A DNA stretch of 64,000 bases from Streptomyces mayonensis (GTDB lineage Bacteria > Actinomycetota > Actinomycetes > Streptomycetales > Streptomycetaceae). This document shows, in pieces, positions 50,497-59,860 of the stretch. Where the stretch lies: assembly GCF_018982965.1 (NCBI RefSeq), contig NZ_JACBYP010000016.1, forward strand, positions 1 to 64,000. Reading direction: 5' to 3'. Each line of letters opens with the position of its first letter. Positions within the stretch are counted from its first letter, which is position 1. The notes beneath the pieces are model-generated. The model had not been told where the DNA came from, did not search any database, and saw only the letters and a program-made list of their open reading frames with translations. Both the position numbers and the translations under genes were made by a program.

Positions 50497-51228
50497 ATGA
50501 GCGCGGAGTTCGGCGGTCGGAGCGGTCTGCAGGGCAAACTCTCCTCGTGGCTGCGCGGACGCCGCCCCAAGGAGGCCGCCCCGGACGGTCGCCGGGAGGA
50601 TCTGCTGCTCGCCGCCGCCGGTGCGGGACTGCCCCTGGCGCCCGCCGCGCACCCCGCCGGATACCGTTGCTCCTGCGAGCGCGTGGGCTGTCCCACCCCC
50701 GCCCGGCACCCGGTGTCCTTCGCCTGGCAGACGCAGTCCACGACCGACCGCGCGCAGGTCGAGCGCTGGGCCCGGCACCAGCCCGAGGCCAACTTCATCA
50801 CCGCGACCGGCATGGTGCACGACGTCCTGGACGTGCCCCTGGAGGCCGGCCGCGAGGCGCTCGGGCGGCTGCTCGACGCCGGTATCGAGGTCGGCCCGGT
50901 CGCCGAGAGCGACGACGGGCGCATGCTGCTGTTCACCCTCACCCGCGGCACCCCCGAGGACGAGGACGAGTGGTGGCCCTGCGAGCTGGACTGCCACCCC
51001 GAGACCATGGACGAGCACCCCGGCCTGCGCTGGCACTGCCGCGGCTCCTACGTCCTCGTACCGCCCGCCCGGCTGCCCGGCGAGGACCGGACGGTGAGCT
51101 GGGTGCGCGGCCCCGAGCACCCGCTGCCGGACCCGCTGACCCTGCTGGAGACCCTCACCGACGCCTGCGCCCGGCACGCCGGTGAGGAGAGCGACCACGC
51201 GGCCGACGCCTGGCCCCTGCGCCGCTGA
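50497..51228 (+). CDS. Bifunctional DNA primase/polymerase-like protein
   Basis: The 243-residue protein resembles the prim-pol N-terminal domain found in phage/plasmid replication proteins and in a conserved chromosomal Streptomyces family. It shows a cysteine-containing stretch (CSCERVGCPTPARHP), FITATGMVHDVLDVP and RWHCRGSYVLVPPA. The catalytic acidic triad of active prim-pols is not obvious (DVLDVP is the best candidate), so activity is uncertain. ATG 50497 follows aggag. Confidence 0.72.
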   Translation: MSAEFGGRSGLQGKLSSWLRGRRPKEAAPDGRREDLLLAAAGAGLPLAPAAHPAGYRCSCERVGCPTPARHPVSFAWQTQSTTDRAQVERWARHQPEANFITATGMVHDVLDVPLEAGREALGRLLDAGIEVGPVAESDDGRMLLFTLTRGTPEDEDEWWPCELDCHPETMDEHPGLRWHCRGSYVLVPPARLPGEDRTVSWVRGPEHPLPDPLTLLETLTDACARHAGEESDHAADAWPLRR

Positions 51229-51252
51229 CAACTCCGGGCGCCCGGCGGCCCG

Positions 51253-52242
51253 TTACTCGCCCTTCGCCGACGTCAGTCCCTGCACGCGGCCGAGGACCGA
51301 CACCTGCCCGTCCGCCGGGTCGAGCGCCACCTCGTTGGAGACGAACTCCATCGTCAGCGACTGCTTGATCTCGCCGTCCGTCAGCGCCAGCACGTCCTTG
51401 TTCGGCGTCGGCACGGACGCGCCCCGCGCGGCGGTCTGCTTCTCGAAGTGCCGCGAGGTGAAGAACACCAGCGCCCCGCCGTCCTTCGTGCGCAGCGCCA
51501 GCGGCGCGTAGTCGCCGTTCGTCAGCGGTTCGTCGATGAACTGCGTGACCAGGCCGGGACGCGTCGCCCGCTTCTCGCGCGACGCGCGCCACGTGCTGGT
51601 GTGGGCGCCGTCGGCGAAGGACTTCCCGCCGTCCTTCAGGTACGCCGTGTAGTCCTTGCTGAGATCGCCCGGCGCCACGCTCACGTCCGTGGCGTCGGCG
51701 GGGACCGCCTCGGCCCAGCCGTCCGCGTCGGTCTTGAACTCCGGCACCTTGCCGGGGGCGACCAGCGTCAGGTACGCCGCCTCCCAGGTCTCGTCCAGGC
51801 CGTTGCGGGTGAAGACCAGCAACCAGCGTGCACCGCCGCCCTTGTTGGCCTTGGCGTCGGCGACGAACCAGCGGGGCCAGCCGGCCTTCTTCGGGATGGT
51901 GTACTTCGCGTCGGACAGCTCCAGCGGCGCGTGATCGGGGTTGCCGTCCGGGTGGTTGGTCGCGCCGGCCTTCAGCCGGGCCGAGTCGATGGCGGCCAGC
52001 GCGCCGGTGGTGTGGTCGGCGTCGAGGGAGGTGTCGTACGCCTTGTCCGCGGCGTTGTACGCGTCGGTGAACTGCTCCAGCGCCTTCGCGGCCTCGGCCC
52101 GGGTGGTCGACGGCAGCACCTCGCGCTCGCCGTGCACCACCACGCATCCGCTCGCCGTCAACGACAAAGCGGTCACCGAGGCCGCCGCGAGTATCTTCCG
52201 GTCAAGCCTGCGGGGCCTTCGAGGGCCGCGATCCCTGCTCAT
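51253..52242 (-). CDS. Lipoprotein of unknown function
   Basis: The 329-residue protein starts with a basic then hydrophobic signal peptide and lipobox (TASGC, Cys33). The rest is a soluble two-domain-looking extracellular part with no recognised catalytic motif; conserved features may include TSRHFEKQ and EVALDPADG. It lies next to the heme ABC operon in the same direction but 103 bases away with its own ribosome site (aagga), so it may be independent. Confidence 0.78.
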   Translation of the reverse strand: MSRDRGPRRPRRLDRKILAAASVTALSLTASGCVVVHGEREVLPSTTRAEAAKALEQFTDAYNAADKAYDTSLDADHTTGALAAIDSARLKAGATNHPDGNPDHAPLELSDAKYTIPKKAGWPRWFVADAKANKGGGARWLLVFTRNGLDETWEAAYLTLVAPGKVPEFKTDADGWAEAVPADATDVSVAPGDLSKDYTAYLKDGGKSFADGAHTSTWRASREKRATRPGLVTQFIDEPLTNGDYAPLALRTKDGGALVFFTSRHFEKQTAARGASVPTPNKDVLALTDGEIKQSLTMEFVSNEVALDPADGQVSVLGRVQGLTSAKGE

Positions 52243-52345
52243 CAGGTTCCTTCACCTTCCCCTTCCCGGAGGCGAACCCTACCGGGGGGATGCGGCCGGT
52301 GAGCGCCGGGACCGGGGAGAGCGGCCACACCGTGACCTCCGTCGC

Positions 52346-53200
52346 TCAGGGTTCGCGGCGCGGCAGGACGAGGAGGGCGCCCGTGCGCGGGTGCGGCAGG
52401 ACCTCCACCGGCTGGTCGTAGACCTCGGACAGCAGTTCCTCGGCGAAGACCTCCGCCGGAGGGCCGTCGGCCGCGATCCGGCCCGCGCGCAGGACCGCCA
52501 CCCGGTCCGCGTACGCCGCCGCCAGCGCCAGGTCGTGCAGCACGACGACCACCGCGTCCCCGGCCCGCGCCCGCTCCCGGCACAGCCGCAGCACCAGTTC
52601 CTGGTGGCGCAGGTCGAGGGCCGCGGTCGGCTCGTCGAGCAGCAGCAGGGGAGCACGCTGCGCCAGGACCCGGGCGAGCGCCACCCGGGCCCGCTCACCG
52701 CCGCTGAGCGCGGAGAACGGGCGCCCGGCGAAACCGGTCACCTCCGTGCGCGCCATCGCGTCGGCCACCACCGCGTCGTCCTCGTCGGCCCGTTCGTCGC
52801 CCGCCCAGGGGGCGCGGCCCATCCGGACGACCTCCTCGACCGGGAACGGGAAGGACAGCGCCGCCGACTGCGGCAACACCGCCCGGCGCAGAGCAAGTTC
52901 GGGCGCCGACCACGCGGACACCGGGCGGCCGTGGACGCGCACGACTCCCTCGGCGGCCGGGACGTCGGCGGCCAGCGCGCCCAACAGGGTCGACTTTCCC
53001 GCCCCGTTGGGACCGACCAGCGCGAGCACCTCGCCCGCGCGGACCCGGACGTCGACCCCGTCGAGGACCGGCCGCCCGCCCAGGCGCACGCGTACGGCCT
53101 CGGCCTCGGCGAGGACCTCGCCGGGGGCGGCCGGGGGCGGCGGAGCGGGCCGGGACGGTACGAGGCCGGACGGTACGAGGCGGAGTCTCATGTTGCGCAT
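52346..53200 (-). CDS. hmuV: Heme ABC transporter ATP-binding protein
   Basis: The 284-residue ATPase energises heme import. Walker A GPNGAGKST, Q-loop LPQSAAL, signature LSGGERARV, Walker B LLLLDEP and the H-loop VLHDL are all intact. A Pro-rich leader of ~30 residues precedes the domain. The ATG at 53200 has a gaggga-type ribosome site. It follows hmuU by 14 bases and is the last gene of hmuT-hmuU-hmuV, whose order and class match corynebacterial and Streptomyces heme importers. Confidence 0.92.
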   Translation of the reverse strand: MRNMRLRLVPSGLVPSRPAPPPPAAPGEVLAEAEAVRVRLGGRPVLDGVDVRVRAGEVLALVGPNGAGKSTLLGALAADVPAAEGVVRVHGRPVSAWSAPELALRRAVLPQSAALSFPFPVEEVVRMGRAPWAGDERADEDDAVVADAMARTEVTGFAGRPFSALSGGERARVALARVLAQRAPLLLLDEPTAALDLRHQELVLRLCRERARAGDAVVVVLHDLALAAAYADRVAVLRAGRIAADGPPAEVFAEELLSEVYDQPVEVLPHPRTGALLVLPRREP

Positions 53201-53214
53201 GCCTGGTCTCTCCC

Positions 53215-54309
53215 TCACGCCCAGCCTCCCTGCCTGCGTCGGGTGCGGCGCAGCAGCCAGAAGAAGAACGGGCTGCCCAGCAGCGCCGTCAGCACCCCGA
53301 GCGGCAGCTCCGCCGGTTCCGCGACCGTGCGGGCGGCCAGGTCGGCGGCGAGCAGGACCAGCGCGCCGAGCAGCGCGCTGCCCGGGATCAGGAACCGGTG
53401 TCCGGGACCGGCCGCCATCCGCAGCAGGTGCGGGACGACGAGCCCGACGAAGCCGATCACCCCGGCCACGCTCACGGCCGCCGCGGTGAGCAGCGCGATC
53501 ACCAGCACCAGGACGATCCGCAGCCGCTCCACGTCCACGCCCAGGTGCCGGGCCGGGCGTTCGCCGAGCGCCAGCAGGTCGAGCCGGCGGGCGTACAGCG
53601 GGGCGAGCCCGAGGCCGAGTGCCGCGCACGGCAGCACCGCCAGCACCTTCGGCCACGTCGCCTGCGCGAGCGAACCCAGCTGCCAGAAGGTGATCTGGTT
53701 GACCGCGGCCGTGTCCGCGAAGAACAGGAACAGCCCGATCAGCGCGCCCGCGAAGGCGTTCACCGCGATGCCCGTGAGGATCAGCGTCACGACCTCCGTG
53801 CGGCCGCCCGAGCGGGACATCGCGTAGACGACCAGGACGGTGACCAGGCCGGAGACGAAGGCGAAGACGGACACGGTCCAGGTGCCCAGGAAGTTCACGC
53901 CGAACGCGATGGCGGCGACCGCGCCGACCGCCGCGCCCGAGGAGACGCCGATGACGCCCGGCTCGGCGAGCGGGTTGCCGAACACGCCCTGCATCAGCGC
54001 GCCCGCGCAGCCCAGCGAGGCCCCGACGAGCAGCGCGAGCACGATCCGGGGGAACCGCACGTTCCACAGCACCGACTCGGCCACCCGGTCCAGTTCGGTA
54101 CCGCCGAGCCCGGCCCGGTGCAGCAGCGAGCCGAGCACGTCGCCGACCGGGACCGGGTAGGCGCCGGTGCCGGCCGCGACCGGGACGAGGACGAGGAGGC
54201 CGGCGGCGAGGGCGGCGGTCAGCAGCCAGGCGGTGGTGCGCCGGGCGCGGGGCGGGGCCGGGTCGGTGGGTGCCCGGTGGGGGCGGGCCGGCTTGTCCAG
54301 TACGGTCAC
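53215..54309 (-). CDS. hmuU: Heme ABC transporter permease (FecCD family)
   Basis: The 364-residue membrane protein has about ten helices of the BtuC/FecCD type. Motifs include NVRFPRIVLALLVGASLGCAGALMQGVFGNPLAEPGVIGVSSGAA and VAGVIGFVGLVVPHLLR, where the coupling helix meets HmuV. The GTG start overlaps the hmuT stop (GTGA). Confidence 0.94.
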   Translation of the reverse strand: MTVLDKPARPHRAPTDPAPPRARRTTAWLLTAALAAGLLVLVPVAAGTGAYPVPVGDVLGSLLHRAGLGGTELDRVAESVLWNVRFPRIVLALLVGASLGCAGALMQGVFGNPLAEPGVIGVSSGAAVGAVAAIAFGVNFLGTWTVSVFAFVSGLVTVLVVYAMSRSGGRTEVVTLILTGIAVNAFAGALIGLFLFFADTAAVNQITFWQLGSLAQATWPKVLAVLPCAALGLGLAPLYARRLDLLALGERPARHLGVDVERLRIVLVLVIALLTAAAVSVAGVIGFVGLVVPHLLRMAAGPGHRFLIPGSALLGALVLLAADLAARTVAEPAELPLGVLTALLGSPFFFWLLRRTRRRQGGWA

Positions 54310-55367
54310 TTGGCGCCGTCCTCGCCGCTGCCGCCGGTCTCGCCGCCCTGGCCGTCCCCGCCGCTTCCGCCGTACAGCTGGGCCACGACCGACTTCAGTA
54401 CCTGGTCCGTGCGCGGGCCGTAGTTGAGGAGTACGCCGTCCTCGACGGAGACGATCCGGCGGTCCATCCCGGCCGGGGTCTGGGCGACACCGGGGATCTT
54501 CACCAGCCCGTCCACGCCGCCGACCGACTCGAGTCCCTTGCTCATCACGAGGATCGCGTCCGGCGCGGCCTTGACGAGCGCCTCGCTGGTGATGGCGGTG
54601 AAGTCCTTGTCGAGCCCCGAGGCGGCACCGGCGTCCACCGCCCCGGCCGCCTCGATCAGCGAACCGGCGCCGGAGTCCTTGCCGCCGATGAGGTACACGG
54701 AGGCCGAGCCGCGCAGGTACAGGAAGGCGACCCGCGGCTTCTCCCCGTGCGGAACCTCCTTGCGGGCCGCCTCGATCCGCTGCTCCGAACGCCGGGTCAG
54801 TTCCTCCCCGGCCGCCGGTACGCCGAGGGCGCCGGCGACCGCCCGGATGCGCGGGCCCACGTCGTCCAGGCCGCCCGCCGACGCCACGACCAGCACCGGG
54901 ACCCCGGCGGCACGGATCTGGTCCACCGCCTCCTCCGGGCCTGTGGTGGTCTCCGCGATCACCAGGTCGGGGCGCAGCGACAGCACGCTCTCCGCGGAGA
55001 CGTCGTGGCCGCGCGTGACCACGGGGAGCTTCGCCGCCTGTTCGAAGGTGGCGGTGACGTCCCGGGCGACGACCCGGTCGCCGAGCCCGAGGGTGAAGAC
55101 GATCTCGCTGAGGCCGCCGGACAGGGGCACGACGCGCTCTGCCGCCCCGACCGTCACCTGCTCGCCGTCGGCGGAGCGGACCGTCACCGGAAGTTCGGGC
55201 TCGGGCGTCTTCGCGAGCGGCTCGACGCGGTTCGCGACGGACTCGCCGACCGTGGCGGGCCCCTTGTCGGGTGCGGCCTCGGAGGAGCCTCCGCATCCCG
55301 TGGCGGCCAGGGAGAGGGCGAGTACGGACAGCAGTACTCCCGCCAGTCGGTTCCGCAAGCGTCGCAC
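54306..55367 (-). CDS. hmuT: Heme-binding lipoprotein of the ABC importer
   Basis: The 353-residue class III solute-binding protein has a lipobox (LAATGC, Cys25) and two lobes joined by a long helix. Motifs include ERVVPLSGGLSEIVFTLGLGDRVVARD, SLRPDLVIAETTTGPEEAV and DAILVMSKGLESVGG. Tyr/His heme ligands probably include those in VTRGHDVSAE and in the RGSASVYLIGG region. The tail is Gly-rich. GTG start 55367. Iron box 49 bases upstream. Confidence 0.93.
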   Translation of the reverse strand: MRRLRNRLAGVLLSVLALSLAATGCGGSSEAAPDKGPATVGESVANRVEPLAKTPEPELPVTVRSADGEQVTVGAAERVVPLSGGLSEIVFTLGLGDRVVARDVTATFEQAAKLPVVTRGHDVSAESVLSLRPDLVIAETTTGPEEAVDQIRAAGVPVLVVASAGGLDDVGPRIRAVAGALGVPAAGEELTRRSEQRIEAARKEVPHGEKPRVAFLYLRGSASVYLIGGKDSGAGSLIEAAGAVDAGAASGLDKDFTAITSEALVKAAPDAILVMSKGLESVGGVDGLVKIPGVAQTPAGMDRRIVSVEDGVLLNYGPRTDQVLKSVVAQLYGGSGGDGQGGETGGSGEDGAK

Positions 55368-55415
55368 GGTGTGTCCCGTCCTTTCCGTCGACTGCCGGTG
55401 TCGGTCGGCTAGAGC

Positions 55416-55434
55416 TTAGGTTAGCCTTACCTGC
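55416..55434. promoter_or_regulatory. Iron box between hmuT and htaA
   Basis: The 19-mer ttaggttagccttacctgc matches the DmdR1/IdeR consensus at 16 of 19 positions. It lies 49 bases from the hmuT start and 35 bases from the htaA start, so one site can silence both directions when iron is sufficient. Confidence 0.88.
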
Positions 55435-55468
55435 GCCCGCTACCGGCCCCCGATCCGGAGGACTTCGC

Positions 55469-56899
55469 ATGCCCGCCCGCCTTCGCGCCCTGGTCGCCGT
55501 GGTGTGCGCGGCCGTCCTGGGGGCCCTGCTCCCCGCGACCGCCGCACACGCCGAGAACCGGACCGTGCAGGGCGGCCGGCTCGACTGGGGCATCAAGTCC
55601 TCGTTCCAGAGCTACGTCACCGGCCCCATCGCCAAGGGGAGTTACTCCCTGACCGGGGGAGCGGCCACCGTCGGCGGCAGCGCCTTCCGCTTCCACTCGG
55701 CGACCGGCACCTACGACGCCGGCACCGGCGCCTTCCGCGCCGCCTTCTCCGGCGGCGTGCACTTCACCGGCCACCGCACCGCCTCCGGCACGAACCAGCT
55801 CGACCTCACCCTCAGCCGTCCCACCGTGAACATCTCCGGCTCCACCGGCACCCTCCACCTGGACGTCGTCAGCAAGGCGAAGGACACCGGGGCGGTCACG
55901 ACGTCCCGTCAGGTGCCCTTCGCCTCCCTCTCCCTCGGCGGCATCGACATGAAGGGCGGCGGCGGCACCGTGGCCCTCAACAACCTGCCCGCCACCCTCA
56001 CCGCCGAGGGCGCCGACTCCTTCGCCGGGTACTACACCGCGGGCACCGCCCTCGACCCGGTCAGCCTGTCCGCCGACGTCCAGCAGGCCGCGCCGCAGCC
56101 GTCCAGCACGCCCAGCAAGACGCCCGAGACCGGCAAGTCGCCGAAGGCGAAAGAGACTTCGGACGGCGAGATCAAGAAGGGTGCCGTCGACTGGGGGGTG
56201 CGCCGCACCTTCCGCGAGTACGTCACCGGCGACATCGCCGACGGCAAGTGGGCCCTGTCCGCCGGCGCCCAGGACGGCGGCGCCCTCTTCCGCTTCCCCG
56301 GCGGCGAGGGCACGTACACGGACGGCGACCTCACCGCGTCCTTCGACGGCGCGGTGCGCTTCACCGGCGCCCACGGCCTCGACCTGAGCCTGAGCGGCGT
56401 ACGGGCCGCCGTGAAGGACGGCAAGGGCACCCTGTACGCCGACGTGAAGAGCCCGGACGTCGAGGAGGCGAAGGTGCCGCTGGTCACCTTCGCCGCCGGG
56501 GACCTGAAGCCGGCCGACGGTCTGGTGCAGGTCGCCGAGGCCCCCGCGAAACTCACCGAGCGCGGCGCGAAGGCCTTCGGCGGCATGTACCAGGCGGGCA
56601 CCGAGATGGACCCGGTGTCCCTGGCCGTCGCCCTCACCGCCGACGCCGAACTGCCCGCCCTGCCCGACCTCGGCAGCACCGCCACGGCGAGCGCGAGCCC
56701 GCGGAGTGGCGAGCAGAGTGACGCGGGGACCGGGTCCACCGCCCCCGTCGCGAGCACCGCCGACGACGACTTCCCCGCCCTTCCCGTCTCCCTCGGGGCC
56801 GGTGCCCTGCTCCTGGTGGCCGCGGCCCTCGTGGCCGTCGCCCTGTGCAGGCGCCGCGCCCGGCCCGCCGGATCCGCACCGGACGCGGACCAGGGCTGA
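55469..56899 (+). CDS. htaA: HtaA-domain heme-binding surface protein, membrane-anchored
   Basis: The 476-residue protein has a signal peptide (cleavage near AHA-EN), two HtaA (CR) domains (about 35-200 starting GRLDWGIKSSFQSYVTGPIAKG, and about 235-400 starting GAVDWGVRRTFREYVTGDIADG), a Ser/Thr linker and a C-terminal helix with basic tail (ALLLVAAALVAVALCRRRARP). HtaA domains bind heme through conserved Tyr and His and hand it to HmuT. Good ribosome site (ggagg). It is transcribed divergently from hmuTUV under a shared iron box. Confidence 0.92.
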   Translation: MPARLRALVAVVCAAVLGALLPATAAHAENRTVQGGRLDWGIKSSFQSYVTGPIAKGSYSLTGGAATVGGSAFRFHSATGTYDAGTGAFRAAFSGGVHFTGHRTASGTNQLDLTLSRPTVNISGSTGTLHLDVVSKAKDTGAVTTSRQVPFASLSLGGIDMKGGGGTVALNNLPATLTAEGADSFAGYYTAGTALDPVSLSADVQQAAPQPSSTPSKTPETGKSPKAKETSDGEIKKGAVDWGVRRTFREYVTGDIADGKWALSAGAQDGGALFRFPGGEGTYTDGDLTASFDGAVRFTGAHGLDLSLSGVRAAVKDGKGTLYADVKSPDVEEAKVPLVTFAAGDLKPADGLVQVAEAPAKLTERGAKAFGGMYQAGTEMDPVSLAVALTADAELPALPDLGSTATASASPRSGEQSDAGTGSTAPVASTADDDFPALPVSLGAGALLLVAAALVAVALCRRRARPAGSAPDADQG

Positions 56900-56944
56900 G
56901 AACCAGCCCGAGCCAACTCCCGCCACACCCAAGGAGAACCGAGC

Positions 56945-58525
56945 ATGCCCGTCAGAGGACGCCGTTCCACCGCACTCGCCGCCGCCGTGGCCACGGCCGC
57001 CGCACTCGGCGCCACCGCCCTCGCCACGCTGGGCGCCGCCGCCCCCGCCGCGGCGGCCGAGACCCCCCTCCAGAACTACGAACTCACCTGGGGCATCAAG
57101 CAGTCGTACCGCACCTACGTCGGCATGTTCGGCAGCTTCACCGCCTCCGAGGGCGCCACCCAGGCCACCGGGAACGGCGCGTTCACCTTCACCGACGGCA
57201 CCGGCACCTACGACGACACGACCCACGCCGTCGAACTCGGCTTCCAGGGCACGGTGCTGGCCGCGTCCACCGCGCACGGCTTCGAGGTCACCCTCACCGA
57301 CGTGCGGTTCGACAGCGGAGCCGGCGAGATCACCGCGGATGTGACGACGGTCGACAACCTGGGCGGCACGCCCACCAAGAAGGGCGACGACGTGCCGCTC
57401 GCCACGGTCGACGTGACCCGCGAGATGACGGACATGGCCACCACCCTCACCGAGGAGGCGGGCGAGTACCTGGGCAGCGCGGGCTACGCGGGCGCCGCCG
57501 GGGACCCGCTCACGGTGGTCGACACGACACCCCCGGCCACCGAGCCCACGGACGACCCCACGGACGAGCCGTCCACCGAGCCGTCCACCGACCCGACCGA
57601 CGAGCAGCCGGCCGGCCCGGGGAACGAGGAGCAGCCCGGGGAGGAGCCCGAGGAGGGCACCAAGCCCGGCACCGACGTCCGGAACCCCTCGGCGAGCACG
57701 AGCACCCCGCCCTCGTCCGCCGCGCCCGCCCAGGGCGAGATCGCCGACGGCACCCTCGGCTGGGGCGTCAAGGAGTCCTTCCGCTCCTACGTCGTCGGCC
57801 CGATAGCCAAGGGCGGGATCACCGTCTCCGGCGGCGCCACGCAGGCCGCCGGCAACGGGGCGTTCACCTTCAAGGACGCCACCGGCACCTACGACACGGA
57901 CGCCGGCAAGCTCACCGCCTCCTTCCAGGGCGCCGTCAACTTCAAGGGCCACGAGTCGGGCGGCACGTACGGCCTCGACCTGACCCTGACCAACCTCAAG
58001 GCCACCCTCGACGGCGGCACCGGCAAGCTGAGCGCCGACGTCACCAGCCTGGGTGCGCAGACCAAGGGCGTGGTCCTGGCCGACCTCAAGGCCGCGTCGG
58101 GCGACCTGAAGGCCGCCGAGAACGTCGTCACGGTCGACGACATCGCCGCCACCCTCACCGAGGCCGGCGCCAAGGCCTTCGGCGACTTCTACACGGCCGG
58201 CACCGCGCTGGACACCGTCGACCTGGCGGTGGCCCTGAGCGACGACGCCCAACTCCCCGGCGGCAGCACCGGCGGCAACGGCACGGGCGGCTCCTCCGGC
58301 GGCAGTGCGGGCGGCACGGGCACCACCGGCGGCACGGGCGGCACCGCGTCGACCATCGGCGGCACGGGCACGGGCGGCTCGATCGGCGGCGGCAGCCTCG
58401 CCTCCACCGGCACGGACCTCCCGGCCCCGGCGCTCGGCACGGCGGCCGGCATCGCGGTCGCGGCCGGCGCGGGCGCGGTCTGGGCGGCCCGCAGGCGACG
58501 GACGCAGGCGCAGTCGGCCGAGTAG
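56945..58525 (+). CDS. HtaA-domain surface protein with class E sortase signal
   Basis: The 526-residue protein has a signal peptide (ending near PAAAAE), two HtaA domains (about 45-190 and 265-435), a linker with PTDDPTDEPS-type repeats, a Gly/Thr-rich spacer and a C-terminal sorting signal: LASTG, then a hydrophobic helix and RRRR. LAxTG is the motif of class E sortases in high-G+C actinobacteria, so it is probably covalently linked to the wall, unlike its partner. Ribosome site aaggag; 45 bases from the first gene. It would capture heme at the surface and pass it on. Confidence 0.9.
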   Translation: MPVRGRRSTALAAAVATAAALGATALATLGAAAPAAAAETPLQNYELTWGIKQSYRTYVGMFGSFTASEGATQATGNGAFTFTDGTGTYDDTTHAVELGFQGTVLAASTAHGFEVTLTDVRFDSGAGEITADVTTVDNLGGTPTKKGDDVPLATVDVTREMTDMATTLTEEAGEYLGSAGYAGAAGDPLTVVDTTPPATEPTDDPTDEPSTEPSTDPTDEQPAGPGNEEQPGEEPEEGTKPGTDVRNPSASTSTPPSSAAPAQGEIADGTLGWGVKESFRSYVVGPIAKGGITVSGGATQAAGNGAFTFKDATGTYDTDAGKLTASFQGAVNFKGHESGGTYGLDLTLTNLKATLDGGTGKLSADVTSLGAQTKGVVLADLKAASGDLKAAENVVTVDDIAATLTEAGAKAFGDFYTAGTALDTVDLAVALSDDAQLPGGSTGGNGTGGSSGGSAGGTGTTGGTGGTASTIGGTGTGGSIGGGSLASTGTDLPAPALGTAAGIAVAAGAGAVWAARRRRTQAQSAE

Positions 58526-58585
58526 CGCTCTGACCGCACAGGCCGGCCAGGTTGGTGTTCGTGGCGGTTGGACGTGCGGTGGCCG

Positions 58586-58619
58586 GGCCTTTCCGTGTCC
58601 CTCAGGGGGGCGGAAGGCC
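58586..58619 (+). terminator. Hairpin terminator of the htaA operon
   Basis: ggcctttccg (58586-58595) pairs with cggaaggcc (58611-58619) over nine base pairs with one bulge, 60 bases after the stop. Confidence 0.6.
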
Positions 58620-58731
58620 GTTCCGCCTGCTCAGACCTGACGACGGGGACTTCAGACGGCCACCATCCGCCCCACCAACTCGGTCGGCCCCTCACCCGCT
58701 GGTCCATCCGCATCACGGCGGGCGGCTCCCT

Positions 58732-59106
58732 TCAGTGAGCCTGCCCCTGCCCCTGCCGCGCCTCGGTCGCGTCGCGGAACGCGGCCAGCGCGGCCCGGCG
58801 GCGGTGCAGGTCCGCGATGTCCGCGTCCATCCGCTCCAGGTGCGCGGTCATCGTGCGCAGTACCTCCGGGCAGGGCTCGATACCCGGCCCGGCGTCGGTG
58901 GCGCACGGCAGCATCCCGCGGATGGCGTCGGTGGTCAGCCCGGCCGCCAGCATGCCCCGGATGCGGGCGACGACGTACGGGGCGTCGGGCGCGTACACGC
59001 GGTATCCGCTGCTGTCGCGGCCGGGGCACAGCAGGCCCTGCTCCTCGTAGTACCGCAGCAGCCGGGCCACCACTCCAGTCCGCCGTGACAGCTCGCCTAT
59101 CAGCAC
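58732..59106 (-). CDS. MerR-family transcriptional regulator
   Basis: The 124-residue regulator begins MLIGELSRRTGVVARLLRYYEEQGLLCPGRDSSGYRVY, the MerR helix-turn-helix and wing, followed by a dimerisation coil. The effector region is short, without obvious metal-binding cysteine clusters (CATDAGPGIEPCPE is present but unusual). GTG start with gaggag. A MerR-type operator with 19-base spacer lies upstream and is shared with the divergent hydrolase gene. Confidence 0.92.
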   Translation of the reverse strand: MLIGELSRRTGVVARLLRYYEEQGLLCPGRDSSGYRVYAPDAPYVVARIRGMLAAGLTTDAIRGMLPCATDAGPGIEPCPEVLRTMTAHLERMDADIADLHRRRAALAAFRDATEARQGQGQAH

Positions 59107-59129
59107 CGATTCTCCTCACCATGCCTGGT

Positions 59130-59160
59130 ACTTGACCTTCACACCGGTGTGATGGGTCAA
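59130..59160. promoter_or_regulatory. MerR-type operator/promoter with 19-bp spacer
   Basis: On the minus strand: TTGACC, a 19-base spacer centred on the dyad CACACC/GGTGTG, then TCAAGT. On the plus strand the mirror image gives TTGACC, 19 bases, TCAACG ending eight bases before the hydrolase ATG. The long spacer is the hallmark of MerR-activated promoters. Confidence 0.75.
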
Positions 59161-59170
59161 CGTACGAGGC

Positions 59171-59860
59171 ATGCGCGATTCATTCCCCGCCCTCGTCACC
59201 ACCGTCACCGGAACCGGCCCGGGACTGCTGCTCGCCCACGGAGCCACCGGCAGCATCGAGGACAACTTCGCCCCGGTCCTGCCCGCCCTCGCCGCCGCCC
59301 ACACCGTCGTCGCCCCGGACTACCCCGGCTCGGGCGGCACTCCGGTCGCCGCCGCCCCACTGGACCTCGACGGGCTCACGGACGCGGTCGTCGACTCCGC
59401 CGTACGGCGTGGCGTCGGGCGGTTCGCGGTGCTCGGCTTCTCGCTCGGCACGCTGGTGGCGGTGCGCGCCGCCGTACGCCATCCCGAGCGGGTGACCGCG
59501 CTCGTCCTGACCGCCGGGTTCGCGCGGCCCGACGACCATGTGCTCGGCCTCCTCCCGGGCTGGCGGGCCGAGGTGCCGCCCGCACTCCACCCGCACATCG
59601 ACCTGATCCCCTCCCTGGACACCACCGGTGACCTGGCCGAAGTCGCCGTCCCGACGCTGGTCGTCGCGACGGCCGCCGACAGCATGGTCCTGCCGGCCGG
59701 CTCCCGCGCCTTGGCGGCCGGGATCCGGGACGCGCGGTACACGGAGATCGACAGCGACCATGTGGTCATGGCCGAGCGACCGGAGGAGTGGCTGAAGCCC
59801 GTCCTCGGCTTCCTCCGCTCCCTTTCGCTTCCGGAGGGGAAGGACGGTGAAGCGGAGTGA
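59171..59860 (+). CDS. Alpha/beta hydrolase
   Basis: The 229-residue enzyme has LLLAHGATGS (oxyanion), the nucleophile elbow GFSLGT, an acid in ATAADSMVLP and a histidine in DSDHVVMAERPEEW. The substrate is unknown. It is probably leaderless, and under the MerR-type promoter. It overlaps the LLM oxidoreductase gene by GTGA, so both are induced together. Confidence 0.87.
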   Translation: MRDSFPALVTTVTGTGPGLLLAHGATGSIEDNFAPVLPALAAAHTVVAPDYPGSGGTPVAAAPLDLDGLTDAVVDSAVRRGVGRFAVLGFSLGTLVAVRAAVRHPERVTALVLTAGFARPDDHVLGLLPGWRAEVPPALHPHIDLIPSLDTTGDLAEVAVPTLVVATAADSMVLPAGSRALAAGIRDARYTEIDSDHVVMAERPEEWLKPVLGFLRSLSLPEGKDGEAE

